DNA from: Diploscapter coronatus
Taxonomy: Eukaryota; Nematoda; Chromadorea; Rhabditida; Rhabditidae
Direction: 5' to 3'
DNA: 64,000 bases
NCBI GenBank assembly: GCA_964036155.1
Contig: OZ038422.1
Span: 6,719,201 to 6,783,200, forward strand
Shown: positions 36,101 to 51,100 of the stretch, piece after piece
Layout: every line of letters begins with the position of its first letter
How positions within the stretch are numbered: position 1 is the stretch's first letter
Program-made: the position numbers and the translations under genes
The notes under the pieces: generated by a model
Told to the model about the DNA's origin: nothing
Database searches by the model: none
Seen by the model: only the letters and a program-made list of their open reading frames with translations

Positions 36101-39100
36101 AGTAGTACTAGACGATGGCATTGTGGTGGTCGACGAAGATGGCGTCTGAAATCGCCATGTTCACAACACTCGAGATGCAAAATGTCAATTTCGTCAGCAC
36201 TACTGTGTTTTGGGTCATTCAAAAATTCAGAAATTCGTTCAAAAATGCAATGCTTACAGTAGTACTAGACGATGGCATTGTGGTGGTCGACGAGGATGGC
36301 GTCTGAAATCGCCATGTTCACAACACCCGAGATGCAAAATTTCAAGTTTCATCAGCACTACTGTGTTTTGGGTTATTCAAAAATTCAGAAATTCAATTAA
36401 TTAATTCGTGCTTACAGTAGTACTAGACGATGGCATTGTGGTGGTCGACGAGGATGGCGTCTGAAATCGCCATGTTCACAACACTCGAGATGCAAAATGT
36501 CAATTTTAATCAGCACTACTGTGTTTTGACTATTCAAAAATGCAATGCTTACAGTAGTACTAGTCGATGGCATTGTGGTGGTCGACGAGGATGGCGTCTG
36601 AAATCGCCATGTTCACAACACCCGAGATGCAAAATTTCAAGTTTCATCAGCACTACTGTGTTTTGGGTTATTCAAAAATTCAGAAATTCAATTAATTAAT
36701 TCGTGCTTACAGTAGTACTAGACGATGGCATTGTGGTGGTCGACGAGGATGGCGTCTGAAATCGCCATGTTCACAACACTCGAGATGCAAAATGTCAATT
36801 TCATCAGCACTACTTTGTTTTGGGTTATTCAAAAATTCAGAAATTCAATTAATTAATTCGTGCTTACAATAGTACTAGACGATGGCATTGTGGTGGTCGA
36901 CGAAGATGGCGTCTGAAATCGCCATGTTCACAACACCCGAGATGCAAAATGTCAATTTCGTCAGCACTACTGTGTTTTGGGTCATTCAAAAATTCAGAAA
37001 TTCGTTCAAAAATGCAATGCTTACAGTAGTACTAGTCGATGGCATTGTGGTGGTCGACGAAGATGGCGTCTGAAATCGCCATGTTCACAACACTCGAGAT
37101 GCAAAATGTCAATTTTAATCAGCACTACTGTGTTTTGACTATTCAAAAAATGCAATGCTTACAGTAGTACTAGACGATGGCATTGTGGTGGTCGACGAAG
37201 ATGGCGTCTGAAATCGCCATGTTCACAACACTCGAGATGCAAAATGTCAATTTTAATCAGCACTACTGTGTTTTGACTATTCAAAAATGCAATGCTTACA
37301 GTAGTACTAGTCGATGGCATTGTGGTGGTCGACGAGGATGGCGTCTGAAATCGCCATGTTCACAACACCCGAGATGCAAAATTTCAAGTTTCATCAGCAC
37401 TACTGTGTTTTGGGTTATTCAAAAATTCAGAAATTCAATTAATTAATTCGTGCTTACAGTAGTACTAGACGATGGCATTGTGGTGGTCGACGAGGATGGC
37501 GTCTGAAATCGCCATGTTCACAACACTCGAGATGCAAAATGTCAATTTCATCAGCACTACTTTGTTTTGGGTTATTCAAAAATTCAGAAATTCAATTAAT
37601 TAATTCGTGCTTACAATAGTACTAGACGATGGCATTGTGGTGGTCGACGAAGATGGCGTCTGAAATCGCCATGTTCACAACACCCGAGATGCAAAATTTC
37701 AAGTTTCATCAGCACTACTTTGTTTTGACTATTCAAAAATGCAATGCTTACAGTAGTACTAGACGATGGCATTGTGGTGGTCGACGAGGATGGCGTCTGA
37801 AATCGCCATGTTCACAACACCCGAGATGCAAAATTTCAAGTTTCATCAGCACTACTTTGTTTTGACTATTCAAAAATGCAATGCTTACAGTAGTACTAGT
37901 CGATGGCATTGTGGTGGTCGACGAAGATGGCGTCTGAAATCGCCATGTTCACAACACCCGAGATGCAAAATGTCAATTTCATCAGCACTACTGTGTTTTG
38001 GGTTATTCAAAAATTCAGAAATTCAATTAATTAATTCGTGCTTACAGTAGTACTAGACGATGGCATTGTGGTGGTCGACGAAGATGGCGTCTGAAATCGC
38101 CATGTTCACAACACCCGAGATGCAAAATGTCAATTTCGTCAGCACTACTGTGTTTTGGGTCATTCAAAAATTCAGAAATTCGTTCAAAAATGCAATGCTT
38201 ACAGTAGTACTAGTCGATGGCATTGTGGTGGTCGACGAAGATGGCGTCTGAAATCGCCATGTTCACAACACCCGAGATGCAAAATGTCAATTTCGTCAGC
38301 ACTACTGTGTTTTGGGTCATTCAAAAATTCAGAAATTCGTTCAAAAATGCAATGCTTACAGTAGTACTAGTCGATGGCATTGTGGTGGTCGACGAAGATG
38401 GCGTCTGAAATCGCCATGTTCACAACACCCGAGATGCAAAATTTCAAGTTTCATCAGCACTACTTTGTTTTGACTATTCAAAAATGCAATGCTTACAGTA
38501 GTACTAGACGATGGCATTGTGGTGGTCGACGAGGATGGCGTCTGAAATCGCCATGTTCACAACACCCGAGATGCAAAATGTCAATTTCGTCAGCACTACT
38601 GTGTTTTGGGTCATTCAAAAATTCAGAAATTCATTCAAAAAATGCAATGCTTACAGTAGTACTAGTCGATGGCATTGTGGTGGTCGACGAGGATGGCGTC
38701 TGAAATCGCCATGTTCACAACACCCGAGATGCAAAATGTCAATTTCGTCAGCACTACTGTGTTTTGGGTCATTCAAAAATTCAGAAATTCGTTCAAAAAT
38801 GCAATGCTTACAGTAGTACTAGTCGATGGCATTGTGGTGGTCGACGAGGATGGCGTCTGAAATCGCCATGCTCACAACATTCGAGATGCAAAATGTCAAT
38901 TTCATCAGCACTACTGTGTTTTGACTATTCAAAAAATGCAATGCTTACAGTAGTACTAGTCGATGGCATTGTGGTGGTCGACGAAGATGGCGTCTGAAAT
39001 CGCCATGTTCACAACATTCGAGATGCAAAATGTCAATTTCATCAGCACTACTGTGTTTTGGGTCATTCGGAAATTCAGAAATTCAATTAATTAATTCGTG

Positions 39101-42100
39101 CTTACAGTAGTACTAGTCGATGGCATTGTGGTGGTCGACGAAGATGGCGTCTGAAATCGCCATGTTCACAACACTCGAGATGCAAAATGTCAATTTTAAT
39201 CAGCACTACTGTGTTTTGACAATTCAAAAAATGCAATGCTTACAGTAGTACTAGATGATGGCATTGTGGTGGTCGACGAAGATGGCGTCTGAAATCGCCA
39301 TGCTCACAACATTCGAGATGCAAAATGTCAATTTCATCAGCACTACTGTGTTTTGACTATTCAAAAAATGCAATGCTTACAGTAGTACTAGTCGATGGCA
39401 TTGTGGTGGTCGACGAAGATGGCGTCTGAAATCGCCATGTTCACAACATTCGAGATGCAAAATGTCAATTTCATCAGCACTACTGTGTTTTGGGTCATTC
39501 GGAAATTCAGAAATTCAATTAATTAATTCGTGCTTACAGTAGTACTAGTCGATGGCATTGTGGTGGTCGACGAGGATGGCGTCTGAAATCGCCATGTTCA
39601 CAACACTCGAGATGCAAAATGTCAATTTTAATCAGCACTACTGTGTTTTGACTATTCAAAAAATGCAATGCTTACAGTAGTACTAGACGATGGCATTGTG
39701 GTGGTCGACGAAGATGGCGTCTGAAATCGCCATGTTCACAACACTCGAGATGCAAAATGTCAATTTTAATCAGCACTACTGTGTTTTGACTATTCAAAAA
39801 ATGCAATGCTTACAGTAGTACTAGACGATGGCATTGTGGTGGTCGACGAAGATGGCGTCTGAAATCGCCATGTTCACAACACTCGAGATGCAAAATGTCA
39901 ATTTTAATCAGCACTACTGTGTTTTGACAATTCAAAAAATGCAATGCTTACAGTAGTACTAGATGATGGCATTGTGGTGGTCGACGAAGATGGCGTCTGA
40001 AATCGCCATGTTCACAACACCCGAGATGCAAAATGTCAATTTCGTCAGCACTACTGTGTTTTGGGTCATTCAAAAATTCAGAAATTCGTTCAAAAATGCA
40101 ATGCTTACAGTAGTACTAGTCGATGGCATTGTGGTGGTCGACGAAGATGGCGTCTGAAATCGCCATGTTCACAACACCCGAGATGCAAAATTTCAAGTTT
40201 CATCAGCACTACTGTGTTTTGGGTTATTCAAAAATTCAGAAATTCAATTAATTAATTCGTGCTTACAGTAGTACTAGACGATGGCATTGTGGTGGTCGAC
40301 GAGGATGGCGTCTGAAATCGCCATGTTCACAACACTCGAGATGCAAAATGTCAATTTCATCAGCACTACTTTGTTTTGGGTTATTCAAAAATTCAGAAAT
40401 TCAATTAATTAATTCGTGCTTACAGTAGTACTAGACGATGGCATTGTGGTGGTCGACGAAGATGGCGTCTGAAATCGCCATGTTCACAACACTCGAGATG
40501 CAAAATGTCAATTTCGTCAGCACTACTGTGTTTTGGGTCATTCAAAAATTCAGAAATTCGTTCAAAAATGCAATGCTTACAGTAGTACTAGACGATGGCA
40601 TTGTGGTGGTCGACGAGGATGGCGTCTGAAATCGCCATGTTCACAACACTCGAGATGCAAAATGTCAATTTCATCAGCACTACTTTGTTTTGGGTTATTC
40701 AAAAATTCAGAAATTCAATTAATTAATTCGTGCTTACAGTAGTACTAGACGATGGCATTGTGGTGGTCGACGAGGATGGCGTCTGAAATCGCCATGTTCA
40801 CAACACTCGAGATGCAAAATGTCAATTTCATCAGCACTACTTTGTTTTGGGTTATTCAAAAATTCAGAAATTCAATTAATTAATTCGTGCTTACAGTAGT
40901 ACTAGACGATGGCATTGTGGTGGTCGACGAAGATGGCGTCTGAAATCGCCATGTTCACAACACTCGAGATGCAAAATGTCAATTTCATCAGCACTACTTT
41001 GTTTTGGGTTATTCAAAAATTCAGAAATTCAATTAATTAATTCGTGCTTACAGTAGTACTAGACGATGGCATTGTGGTGGTCGACGAGGATGGCGTCTGA
41101 AATCGCCATGTTCACAACACTCGAGATGCAAAATGTCAATTTCGTCAGCACTACTGTGTTTTGGGTCATTCAAAAATTCAGAAATTCGTTCAAAAATGCA
41201 ATGCTTACAGTAGTACTAGTCGATGGCATTGTGGTGGTCGACGAAGATGGCGTCTGAAATCGCCATGTTCACAACACTCGAGATGCAAAATGTCAATTTT
41301 AATCAGCACTACTGTGTTTTGACTATTCAAAAAATGCAATGCTTACAGTAGTACTAGACGATGGCATTGTGGTGGTCGACGAAGATGGCGTCTGAAATCG
41401 CCATGTTCACAACACTCGAGATGCAAAATGTCAATTTTAATCAGCACTACTGTTTTGACTATTCAAAAAATGCAATGCTTACAGTAGTACTAGTCGATGG
41501 CATTGTGGTGGTCGACGAAGATGGCGTCTGAAATCGCCATGCTCACAACATTCGAGATGCAAAATGTCAATTTTAGTCAGCACTACTGTTTTGGGTCATT
41601 CGGAAATTCAGAAATTCATTCAAAAAATGCAATGCTTACAGTAGTACTAGACGATGGCATTGTGGTGGTCGACGAGGATGGCGTCTGAAATCGCCATGCT
41701 CACAACATTCGAGATGCAAAATGTCAATTTTAGTCAGCACTACTGTTTTGGGTCATTCGGAAATTCAGAAATTCATTCAAAAAATGCAATGCTTACAGTA
41801 GTACTAGACGATGGCATTGTGGTGGTCGACGAAGATGGCGTCTGAAATCGCCATGTTCACAACACCCGAGATGCAAAATGTCAATTTCATCAGCACTACT
41901 TTGTTTTGGGTTATTCAAAAATTCAGAAATTCAATTAATTAATTCGTGCTTACAGTAGTACTAGACGATGGCATTGTGGTGGTCGACGAGGATGGCGTCT
42001 GAAATCGCCATGTTCACAACACTCGAGATGCAAAATGTCAATTTCATCAGCACTACTTTGTTTTGGGTTATTCAAAAATTCAGAAATTCAATTAATTAAT

Positions 42101-45100
42101 TCGTGCTTACAGTAGTACTAGACGATGGCATTGTGGTGGTCGACGAAGATGGCGTCTGAAATCGCCATGTTCACAACACTCGAGATGCAAAATGTCAATT
42201 TCGTCAGCACTACTGTGTTTTGGGTCATTCAAAAATTCAGAAATTCGTTCAAAAATGCAATGCTTACAGTAGTACTAGACGATGGCATTGTGGTGGTCGA
42301 CGAGGATGGCGTCTGAAATCGCCATGTTCACAACACCCGAGATGCAAAATTTCAAGTTTCATCAGCACTACTGTGTTTTGGGTTATTCAAAAATTCAGAA
42401 ATTCAATTAATTAATTCGTGCTTACAGTAGTACTAGACGATGGCATTGTGGTGGTCGACGAGGATGGCGTCTGAAATCGCCATGTTCACAACACTCGAGA
42501 TGCAAAATGTCAATTTTAATCAGCACTACTGTGTTTTGACTATTCAAAAATGCAATGCTTACAGTAGTACTAGTCGATGGCATTGTGGTGGTCGACGAGG
42601 ATGGCGTCTGAAATCGCCATGTTCACAACACCCGAGATGCAAAATTTCAAGTTTCATCAGCACTACTGTGTTTTGGGTTATTCAAAAATTCAGAAATTCA
42701 ATTAATTAATTCGTGCTTACAGTAGTACTAGACGATGGCATTGTGGTGGTCGACGAGGATGGCGTCTGAAATCGCCATGTTCACAACACTCGAGATGCAA
42801 AATGTCAATTTCATCAGCACTACTTTGTTTTGGGTTATTCAAAAATTCAGAAATTCAATTAATTAATTCGTGCTTACAATAGTACTAGACGATGGCATTG
42901 TGGTGGTCGACGAAGATGGCGTCTGAAATCGCCATGTTCACAACACCCGAGATGCAAAATGTCAATTTCGTCAGCACTACTGTGTTTTGGGTCATTCAAA
43001 AATTCAGAAATTCGTTCAAAAATGCAATGCTTACAGTAGTACTAGTCGATGGCATTGTGGTGGTCGACGAAGATGGCGTCTGAAATCGCCATGTTCACAA
43101 CACTCGAGATGCAAAATGTCAATTTTAATCAGCACTACTGTGTTTTGACTATTCAAAAAATGCAATGCTTACAGTAGTACTAGACGATGGCATTGTGGTG
43201 GTCGACGAAGATGGCGTCTGAAATCGCCATGTTCACAACACTCGAGATGCAAAATGTCAATTTTAATCAGCACTACTGTGTTTTGACTATTCAAAAATGC
43301 AATGCTTACAGTAGTACTAGTCGATGGCATTGTGGTGGTCGACGAGGATGGCGTCTGAAATCGCCATGTTCACAACACCCGAGATGCAAAATTTCAAGTT
43401 TCATCAGCACTACTGTGTTTTGGGTTATTCAAAAATTCAGAAATTCAATTAATTAATTCGTGCTTACAGTAGTACTAGACGATGGCATTGTGGTGGTCGA
43501 CGAGGATGGCGTCTGAAATCGCCATGTTCACAACACTCGAGATGCAAAATGTCAATTTCATCAGCACTACTTTGTTTTGGGTTATTCAAAAATTCAGAAA
43601 TTCAATTAATTAATTCGTGCTTACAATAGTACTAGACGATGGCATTGTGGTGGTCGACGAAGATGGCGTCTGAAATCGCCATGTTCACAACACCCGAGAT
43701 GCAAAATGTCAATTTCGTCAGCACTACTGTGTTTTGGGTCATTCAAAAATTCAGAAATTCGTTCAAAAATGCAATGCTTACAGTAGTACTAGTCGATGGC
43801 ATTGTGGTGGTCGACGAAGATGGCGTCTGAAATCGCCATGTTCACAACACCCGAGATGCAAAATGTCAATTTTAGTCAGCACTACTGTTTTGGGTCATTC
43901 GGAAATTCAGAAATTCATTCAAAAAATGCAATGCTTACAGTAGTACTAGTCGATGGCATTGTGGTGGTCGACGAGGATGGCGTCTGAAATCGCCATGCTC
44001 ACAACATTCGAGATGCAAAATGTCAATTTCATCAGCACTACTGTGTTTTGACTATTCAAAAAATGCAATGCTTACAGTAGTACTAGTCGATGGCATTGTG
44101 GTGGTCGACGAGGATGGCGTCTGAAATCGCCATGTTCACAACATTCGAGATGCAAAATGTCAATTTCGTCAGCACTACTGTGTTTTGGGTCATTCAAAAA
44201 TTCAGAAATTCGTTCAAAAATGCAATGCTTACAGTAGTACTAGTCGATGGCATTGTGGTGGTCGACGAGGATGGCGTCTGAAATCGCCATGCTCACAACA
44301 TTCGAGATGCAAAATGTCAATTTCATCAGCACTACTGTGTTTTGACTATTCAAAAAATGCAATGCTTACAGTAGTACTAGACGATGGCATTGTGGTGGTC
44401 GACGAGGATGGCGTCTGAAATCGCCATGTTCACAACACTCGAGATGCAAAATGTCAATTTTAATCAGCACTACTGTGTTTTGACTATTCAAAAAATGCAA
44501 TGCTTACAGTAGTACTAGTCGATGGCATTGTGGTGGTCGACGAAGATGGCGTCTGAAATCGCCATGCTCACAACATTCGAGATGCAAAATGTCAATTTCA
44601 TCAGCACTACTGTGTTTTGACTATTCAAAAAATGCAATGCTTACAGTAGTACTAGACGATGGCATTGTGGTGGTCGACGAGGATGGCGTCTGAAATCGCC
44701 ATGTTCACAACACTCGAGATGCAAAATGTCAATTTTAATCAGCACTACTGTGTTTTGACTATTCAAAAAATGCAATGCTTACAGTAGTACTAGTCGATGG
44801 CATTGTGGTGGTCGACGAAGATGGCGTCTGAAATCGCCATGTTCACAACACTCGAGATGCAAAATGTCAATTTTAATCAGCACTACTGTGTTTTGACAAT
44901 TCAAAAAATGCAATGCTTACAGTAGTACTAGATGATGGCATTGTGGTGGTCGACGAAGATGGCGTCTGAAATCGCCATGTTCACAACACCCGAGATGCAA
45001 AATGTCAATTTTAATCAGCACTACTGTTTTGACTATTCAAAAAATGCAATGCTTACAGTAGTACTAGACGATGGCATTGTGGTGGTCGACGAAGATGGCG

Positions 45101-48100
45101 TCTGAAATCGCCATGTTCACAACACCCGAGATGCAAAATGTCAATTTTAATCAGCACTACTGTTTTGACTATTCAAAAAATGCAATGCTTACAGTAGTAC
45201 TAGACGATGGCATTGTGGTGGTCGACGAAGATGGCGTCTGAAATCGCCATGTTCACAACACCCGAGATGCAAAATGTCAATTTTAATCAGCACTACTGTT
45301 TTGACTATTCAAAAAATGCAATGCTTACAGTAGTACTAGACGATGGCATTGTGGTGGTCGACGAGGATGGCGTCTGAAATCGCCATGCTCACAACATTCG
45401 AGATGCAAAATGTCAATTTCATCAGCACTACTGTGTTTTGGGTCATTCGGAAATTCAGAAATTCAATTAATTAATTCATGCTTACAGTAGTACTAGTCGA
45501 TGGCATTGTGGTGGTCGACGAAGATGGCGTCTGAAATCGCCATGTTCACAACACCCGAGATGCAAAATGTCAATTTTAATCAGCACTACTGTTTTGACTA
45601 TTCAAAAAATGCAATGCTTACAGTAGTACTAGTCGATGGCATTGTGGTGGTCGACGAAGATGGCGTCTGAAATCGCCATGTTCACAACACCCGAGATGCA
45701 AAATGTCAATTTCGTCAGCACTACTGTGTTTTGGGTCATTCAAAAATTCAGAAATTCGTTCAAAAATGCAATGCTTACAGTAGTACTAGTCGATGGCATT
45801 GTGGTGGTCGACGAGGATGGCGTCTGAAATCGCCATGCTCACAACATTCGAGATGCAAAATGTCAATTTCATCAGCACTACTGTGTTTTGACTATTCAAA
45901 AAATGCAATGCTTACAGTAGTACTAGACGATGGCATTGTGGTGGTCGACGAAGATGGCGTCTGAAATCGCCATGCTCACAACATTCGAGATGCAAAATGT
46001 CAATTTCATCAGCACTACTGTGTTTTGACTATTCAAAAAATGCAATGCTTACAGTAGTACTAGACGATGGCATTGTGGTGGTCGACGAGGATGGCGTCTG
46101 AAATCGCCATGTTCACAACACTCGAGATGCAAAATGTCAATTTTAATCAGCACTACTGTGTTTTGACTATTCAAAAAATGCAATGCTTACAGTAGTACTA
46201 GTCGATGGCATTGTGGTGGTCGACGAAGATGGCGTCTGAAATCGCCATGTTCACAACACTCGAGATGCAAAATGTCAATTTTAATCAGCACTACTGTGTT
46301 TTGACAATTCAAAAAATGCAATGCTTACAGTAGTACTAGATGATGGCATTGTGGTGGTCGACGAAGATGGCGTCTGAAATCGCCATGTTCACAACACCCG
46401 AGATGCAAAATGTCAATTTTAATCAGCACTACTGTGTTTTGACTATTCAAAAAATGCAATGCTTACAGTAGTACTAGTCGATGGCATTGTGGTGGTCGAC
46501 GAAGATGGCGTCTGAAATCGCCATGTTCACAACACTCGAGATGCAAAATGTCAATTTTAATCAGCACTACTGTGTTTTGACAATTCAAAAAATGCAATGC
46601 TTACAGTAGTACTAGATGATGGCATTGTGGTGGTCGACGAAGATGGCGTCTGAAATCGCCATGTTCACAACACCCGAGATGCAAAATGTCAATTTTAATC
46701 AGCACTACTGTTTTGACTATTCAAAAAATGCAATGCTTACAGTAGTACTAGACGATGGCATTGTGGTGGTCGACGAAGATGGCGTCTGAAATCGCCATGT
46801 TCACAACACCCGAGATGCAAAATGTCAATTTTAATCAGCACTACTGTTTTGACTATTCAAAAAATGCAATGCTTACAGTAGTACTAGACGATGGCATTGT
46901 GGTGGTCGACGAGGATGGCGTCTGAAATCGCCATGCTCACAACATTCGAGATGCAAAATGTCAATTTCATCAGCACTACTGTGTTTTGGGTCATTCGGAA
47001 ATTCAGAAATTCAATTAATTAATTCATGCTTACAGTAGTACTAGTCGATGGCATTGTGGTGGTCGACGAAGATGGCGTCTGAAATCGCCATGTTCACAAC
47101 ACCCGAGATGCAAAATGTCAATTTTAATCAGCACTACTGTTTTGACTATTCAAAAAATGCAATGCTTACAGTAGTACTAGTCGATGGCATTGTGGTGGTC
47201 GACGAAGATGGCGTCTGAAATCGCCATGTTCACAACACCCGAGATGCAAAATGTCAATTTTAATCAGCACTACTGTTTTGACTATTCAAAAAATGCAATG
47301 CTTACAGTAGTACTAGACGATGGCATTGTGGTGGTCGACGAGGATGGCGTCTGAAATCGCCATGCTCACAACATTCGAGATGCAAAATGTCAATTTTAGT
47401 CAGCACTACTGTTTTGGGTCATTCGGAAATTCAGAAATTCATTCAAAAAATGCAATGCTTACAGTAGTACTAGACGATGGCATTGTGGTGGTCGACGAAG
47501 ATGGCGTCTGAAATCGCCATGTTCACAACACCCGAGATGCAAAATGTCAATTTTAATCAGCACTACTGTTTTGACTATTCAAAAAATGCAATGCTTACAG
47601 TAGTACTAGACGATGGCATTGTGGTGGTCGACGAGGATGGCGTCTGAAATCGCCATGCTCACAACATTCGAGATGCAAAATGTCAATTTTAGTCAGCACT
47701 ACTGTTTTGGGTCATTCGGAAATTCAGAAATTCATTCAAAAAATGCAATGCTTACAGTAGTACTAGACGATGGCATTGTGGTGGTCGACGAAGATGGCGT
47801 CTGAAATCGCCATGTTCACAACACCCGAGATGCAAAATGTCAATTTTAATCAGCACTACTGTTTTGACTATTCAAAAAATGCAATGCTTACAGTAGTACT
47901 AGTCGATGGCATTGTGGTGGTCGACGAAGATGGCGTCTGAAATCGCCATGCTCACAACATTCGAGATGCAAAATGTCAATTTTAGTCAGCACTACTGTTT
48001 TGGGTCATTCGGAAATTCAGAAATTCATTCAAAAAATGCAATGCTTACAGTAGTACTAGACGATGGCATTGTGGTGGTCGACGAGGATGGCGTCTGAAAT

Positions 48101-51100
48101 CGCCATGCTCACAACATTCGAGATGCAAAATGTCAATTTTAGTCAGCACTACTGTTTTGGGTCATTCGGAAATTCAGAAATTCATTCAAAAAATGCAATG
48201 CTTACAGTAGTACTAGACGATGGCATTGTGGTGGTCGACGAAGATGGCGTCTGAAATCGCCATGTTCACAACACCCGAGATGCAAAATGTCAATTTTAAT
48301 CAGCACTACTGTTTTGACTATTCAAAAAATGCAATGCTTACAGTAGTACTAGTCGATGGCATTGTGGTGGTCGACGAAGATGGCGTCTGAAATCGCCATG
48401 TTCACAACACCCGAGATGCAAAATGTCAATTTTAGTCAGCACTACTGTTTTGGGTCATTCGGAAATTCAGAAATTCAATTAATTAATTCATGCTTACAGT
48501 AGTACTAGTCGATGGCATTGTGGTGGTCGACGAAGATGGCGTCTGAAATCGCCATGTTCACAACACCCGAGATGCAAAATGTCAATTTTAGTCAGCACTA
48601 CTGTTTTGGGTCATTCGGAAATTCAGAAATTCATTCAAAAAATGCAATGCTTACAGTAGTACTAGTCGATGGCATTGTGGTGGTCGACGAGGATGGCGTC
48701 TGAAATCGCCATGCTCACAACATTCGAGATGCAAAATGTCAATTTCATCAGCACTACTGTGTTTTGGGTCATTCGGAAATTCAGAAATTCAATTAATTAA
48801 TTCATGCTTACAGTAGTACTAGTCGATGGCATTGTGGTGGTCGACGAAGATGGCGTCTGAAATCGCCATGTTCACAACACCCGAGATGCAAAATGTCAAT
48901 TTTAGTCAGCACTACTGTTTTGGGTCATTCGGAAATTCAGAAATTCATTCAAAAAATGCAATGCTTACAGTAGTACTAGACGATGGCATTGTGGTGGTCG
49001 ACGAAGATGGCGTCTGAAATCGCCATGTTCACAACACCCGAGATGCAAAATGTCAATTTTAATCAGCACTACTGTTTTGACTATTCAAAAAATGCAATGC
49101 TTACAGTAGTACTAGACGATGGCATTGTGGTGGTCGACGAGGATGGCGTCTGAAATCGCCATGCTCACAACATTCGAGATGCAAAATGTCAATTTCATCA
49201 GCACTACTGTGTTTTGGGTCATTCGGAAATTCAGAAATTCAATTAATTAATTCATGCTTACAGTAGTACTAGTCGATGGCATTGTGGTGGTCGACGAAGA
49301 TGGCGTCTGAAATCGCCATGTTCACAACACCCGAGATGCAAAATGTCAATTTTAATCAGCACTACTGTTTTGACTATTCAAAAAATGCAATGCTTACAGT
49401 AGTACTAGTCGATGGCATTGTGGTGGTCGACGAAGATGGCGTCTGAAATCGCCATGCTCACAACATTCGAGATGCAAAATGTCAATTTTAGTCAGCACTA
49501 CTGTTTTGGGTCATTCGGAAATTCAGAAATTCATTCAAAAAATGCAATGCTTACAGTAGTACTAGACGATGGCATTGTGGTGGTCGACGAAGATGGCGTC
49601 TGAAATCGCCATGTTCACAACACCCGAGATGCAAAATGTCAATTTTAATCAGCACTACTGTTTTGACTATTCAAAAAATGCAATGCTTACAGTAGTACTA
49701 GTCGATGGCATTGTGGTGGTCGACGAAGATGGCGTCTGAAATCGCCATGCTCACAACATTCGAGATGCAAAATGTCAATTTTAGTCAGCACTACTGTTTT
49801 GGGTCATTCGGAAATTCAGAAATTCATTCAAAAAATGCAATGCTTACAGTAGTACTAGACGATGGCATTGTGGTGGTCGACGAAGATGGCGTCTGAAATC
49901 GCCATGTTCACAACACCCGAGATGCAAAATGTCAATTTTAATCAGCACTACTGTTTTGACTATTCAAAAAATGCAATGCTTACAGTAGTACTAGTCGATG
50001 GCATTGTGGTGGTCGACGAAGATGGCGTCTGAAATCGCCATGCTCACAACATTCGAGATGCAAAATGTCAATTTTAGTCAGCACTACTGTTTTGGGTCAT
50101 TCGGAAATTCAGAAATTCATTCAAAAAATGCAATGCTTACAGTAGTACTAGACGATGGCATTGTGGTGGTCGACGAGGATGGCGTCTGAAATCGCCATGC
50201 TCACAACATTCGAGATGCAAAATGTCAATTTTAGTCAGCACTACTGTTTTGGGTCATTCGGAAATTCAGAAATTCATTCAAAAAATGCAATGCTTACAGT
50301 AGTACTAGACGATGGCATTGTGGTGGTCGACGAAGATGGCGTCTGAAATCGCCATGTTCACAACACCCGAGATGCAAAATGTCAATTTTAATCAGCACTA
50401 CTGTTTTGACTATTCAAAAAATGCAATGCTTACAGTAGTACTAGTCGATGGCATTGTGGTGGTCGACGAAGATGGCGTCTGAAATCGCCATGTTCACAAC
50501 ACCCGAGATGCAAAATGTCAATTTTAGTCAGCACTACTGTTTTGGGTCATTCGGAAATTCAGAAATTCAATTAATTAATTCATGCTTACAGTAGTACTAG
50601 TCGATGGCATTGTGGTGGTCGACGAAGATGGCGTCTGAAATCGCCATGTTCACAACACCCGAGATGCAAAATGTCAATTTTAGTCAGCACTACTGTTTTG
50701 GGTCATTCGGAAATTCAGAAATTCATTCAAAAAATGCAATGCTTACAGTAGTACTAGTCGATGGCATTGTGGTGGTCGACGAGGATGGCGTCTGAAATCG
50801 CCATGCTCACAACATTCGAGATGCAAAATGTCAATTTCATCAGCACTACTGTGTTTTGGGTCATTCGGAAATTCAGAAATTCAATTAATTAATTCATGCT
50901 TACAGTAGTACTAGTCGATGGCATTGTGGTGGTCGACGAAGATGGCGTCTGAAATCGCCATGTTCACAACACCCGAGATGCAAAATGTCAATTTTAGTCA
51001 GCACTACTGTTTTGGGTCATTCGGAAATTCAGAAATTCATTCAAAAAATGCAATGCTTACAGTAGTACTAGACGATGGCATTGTGGTGGTCGACGAAGAT

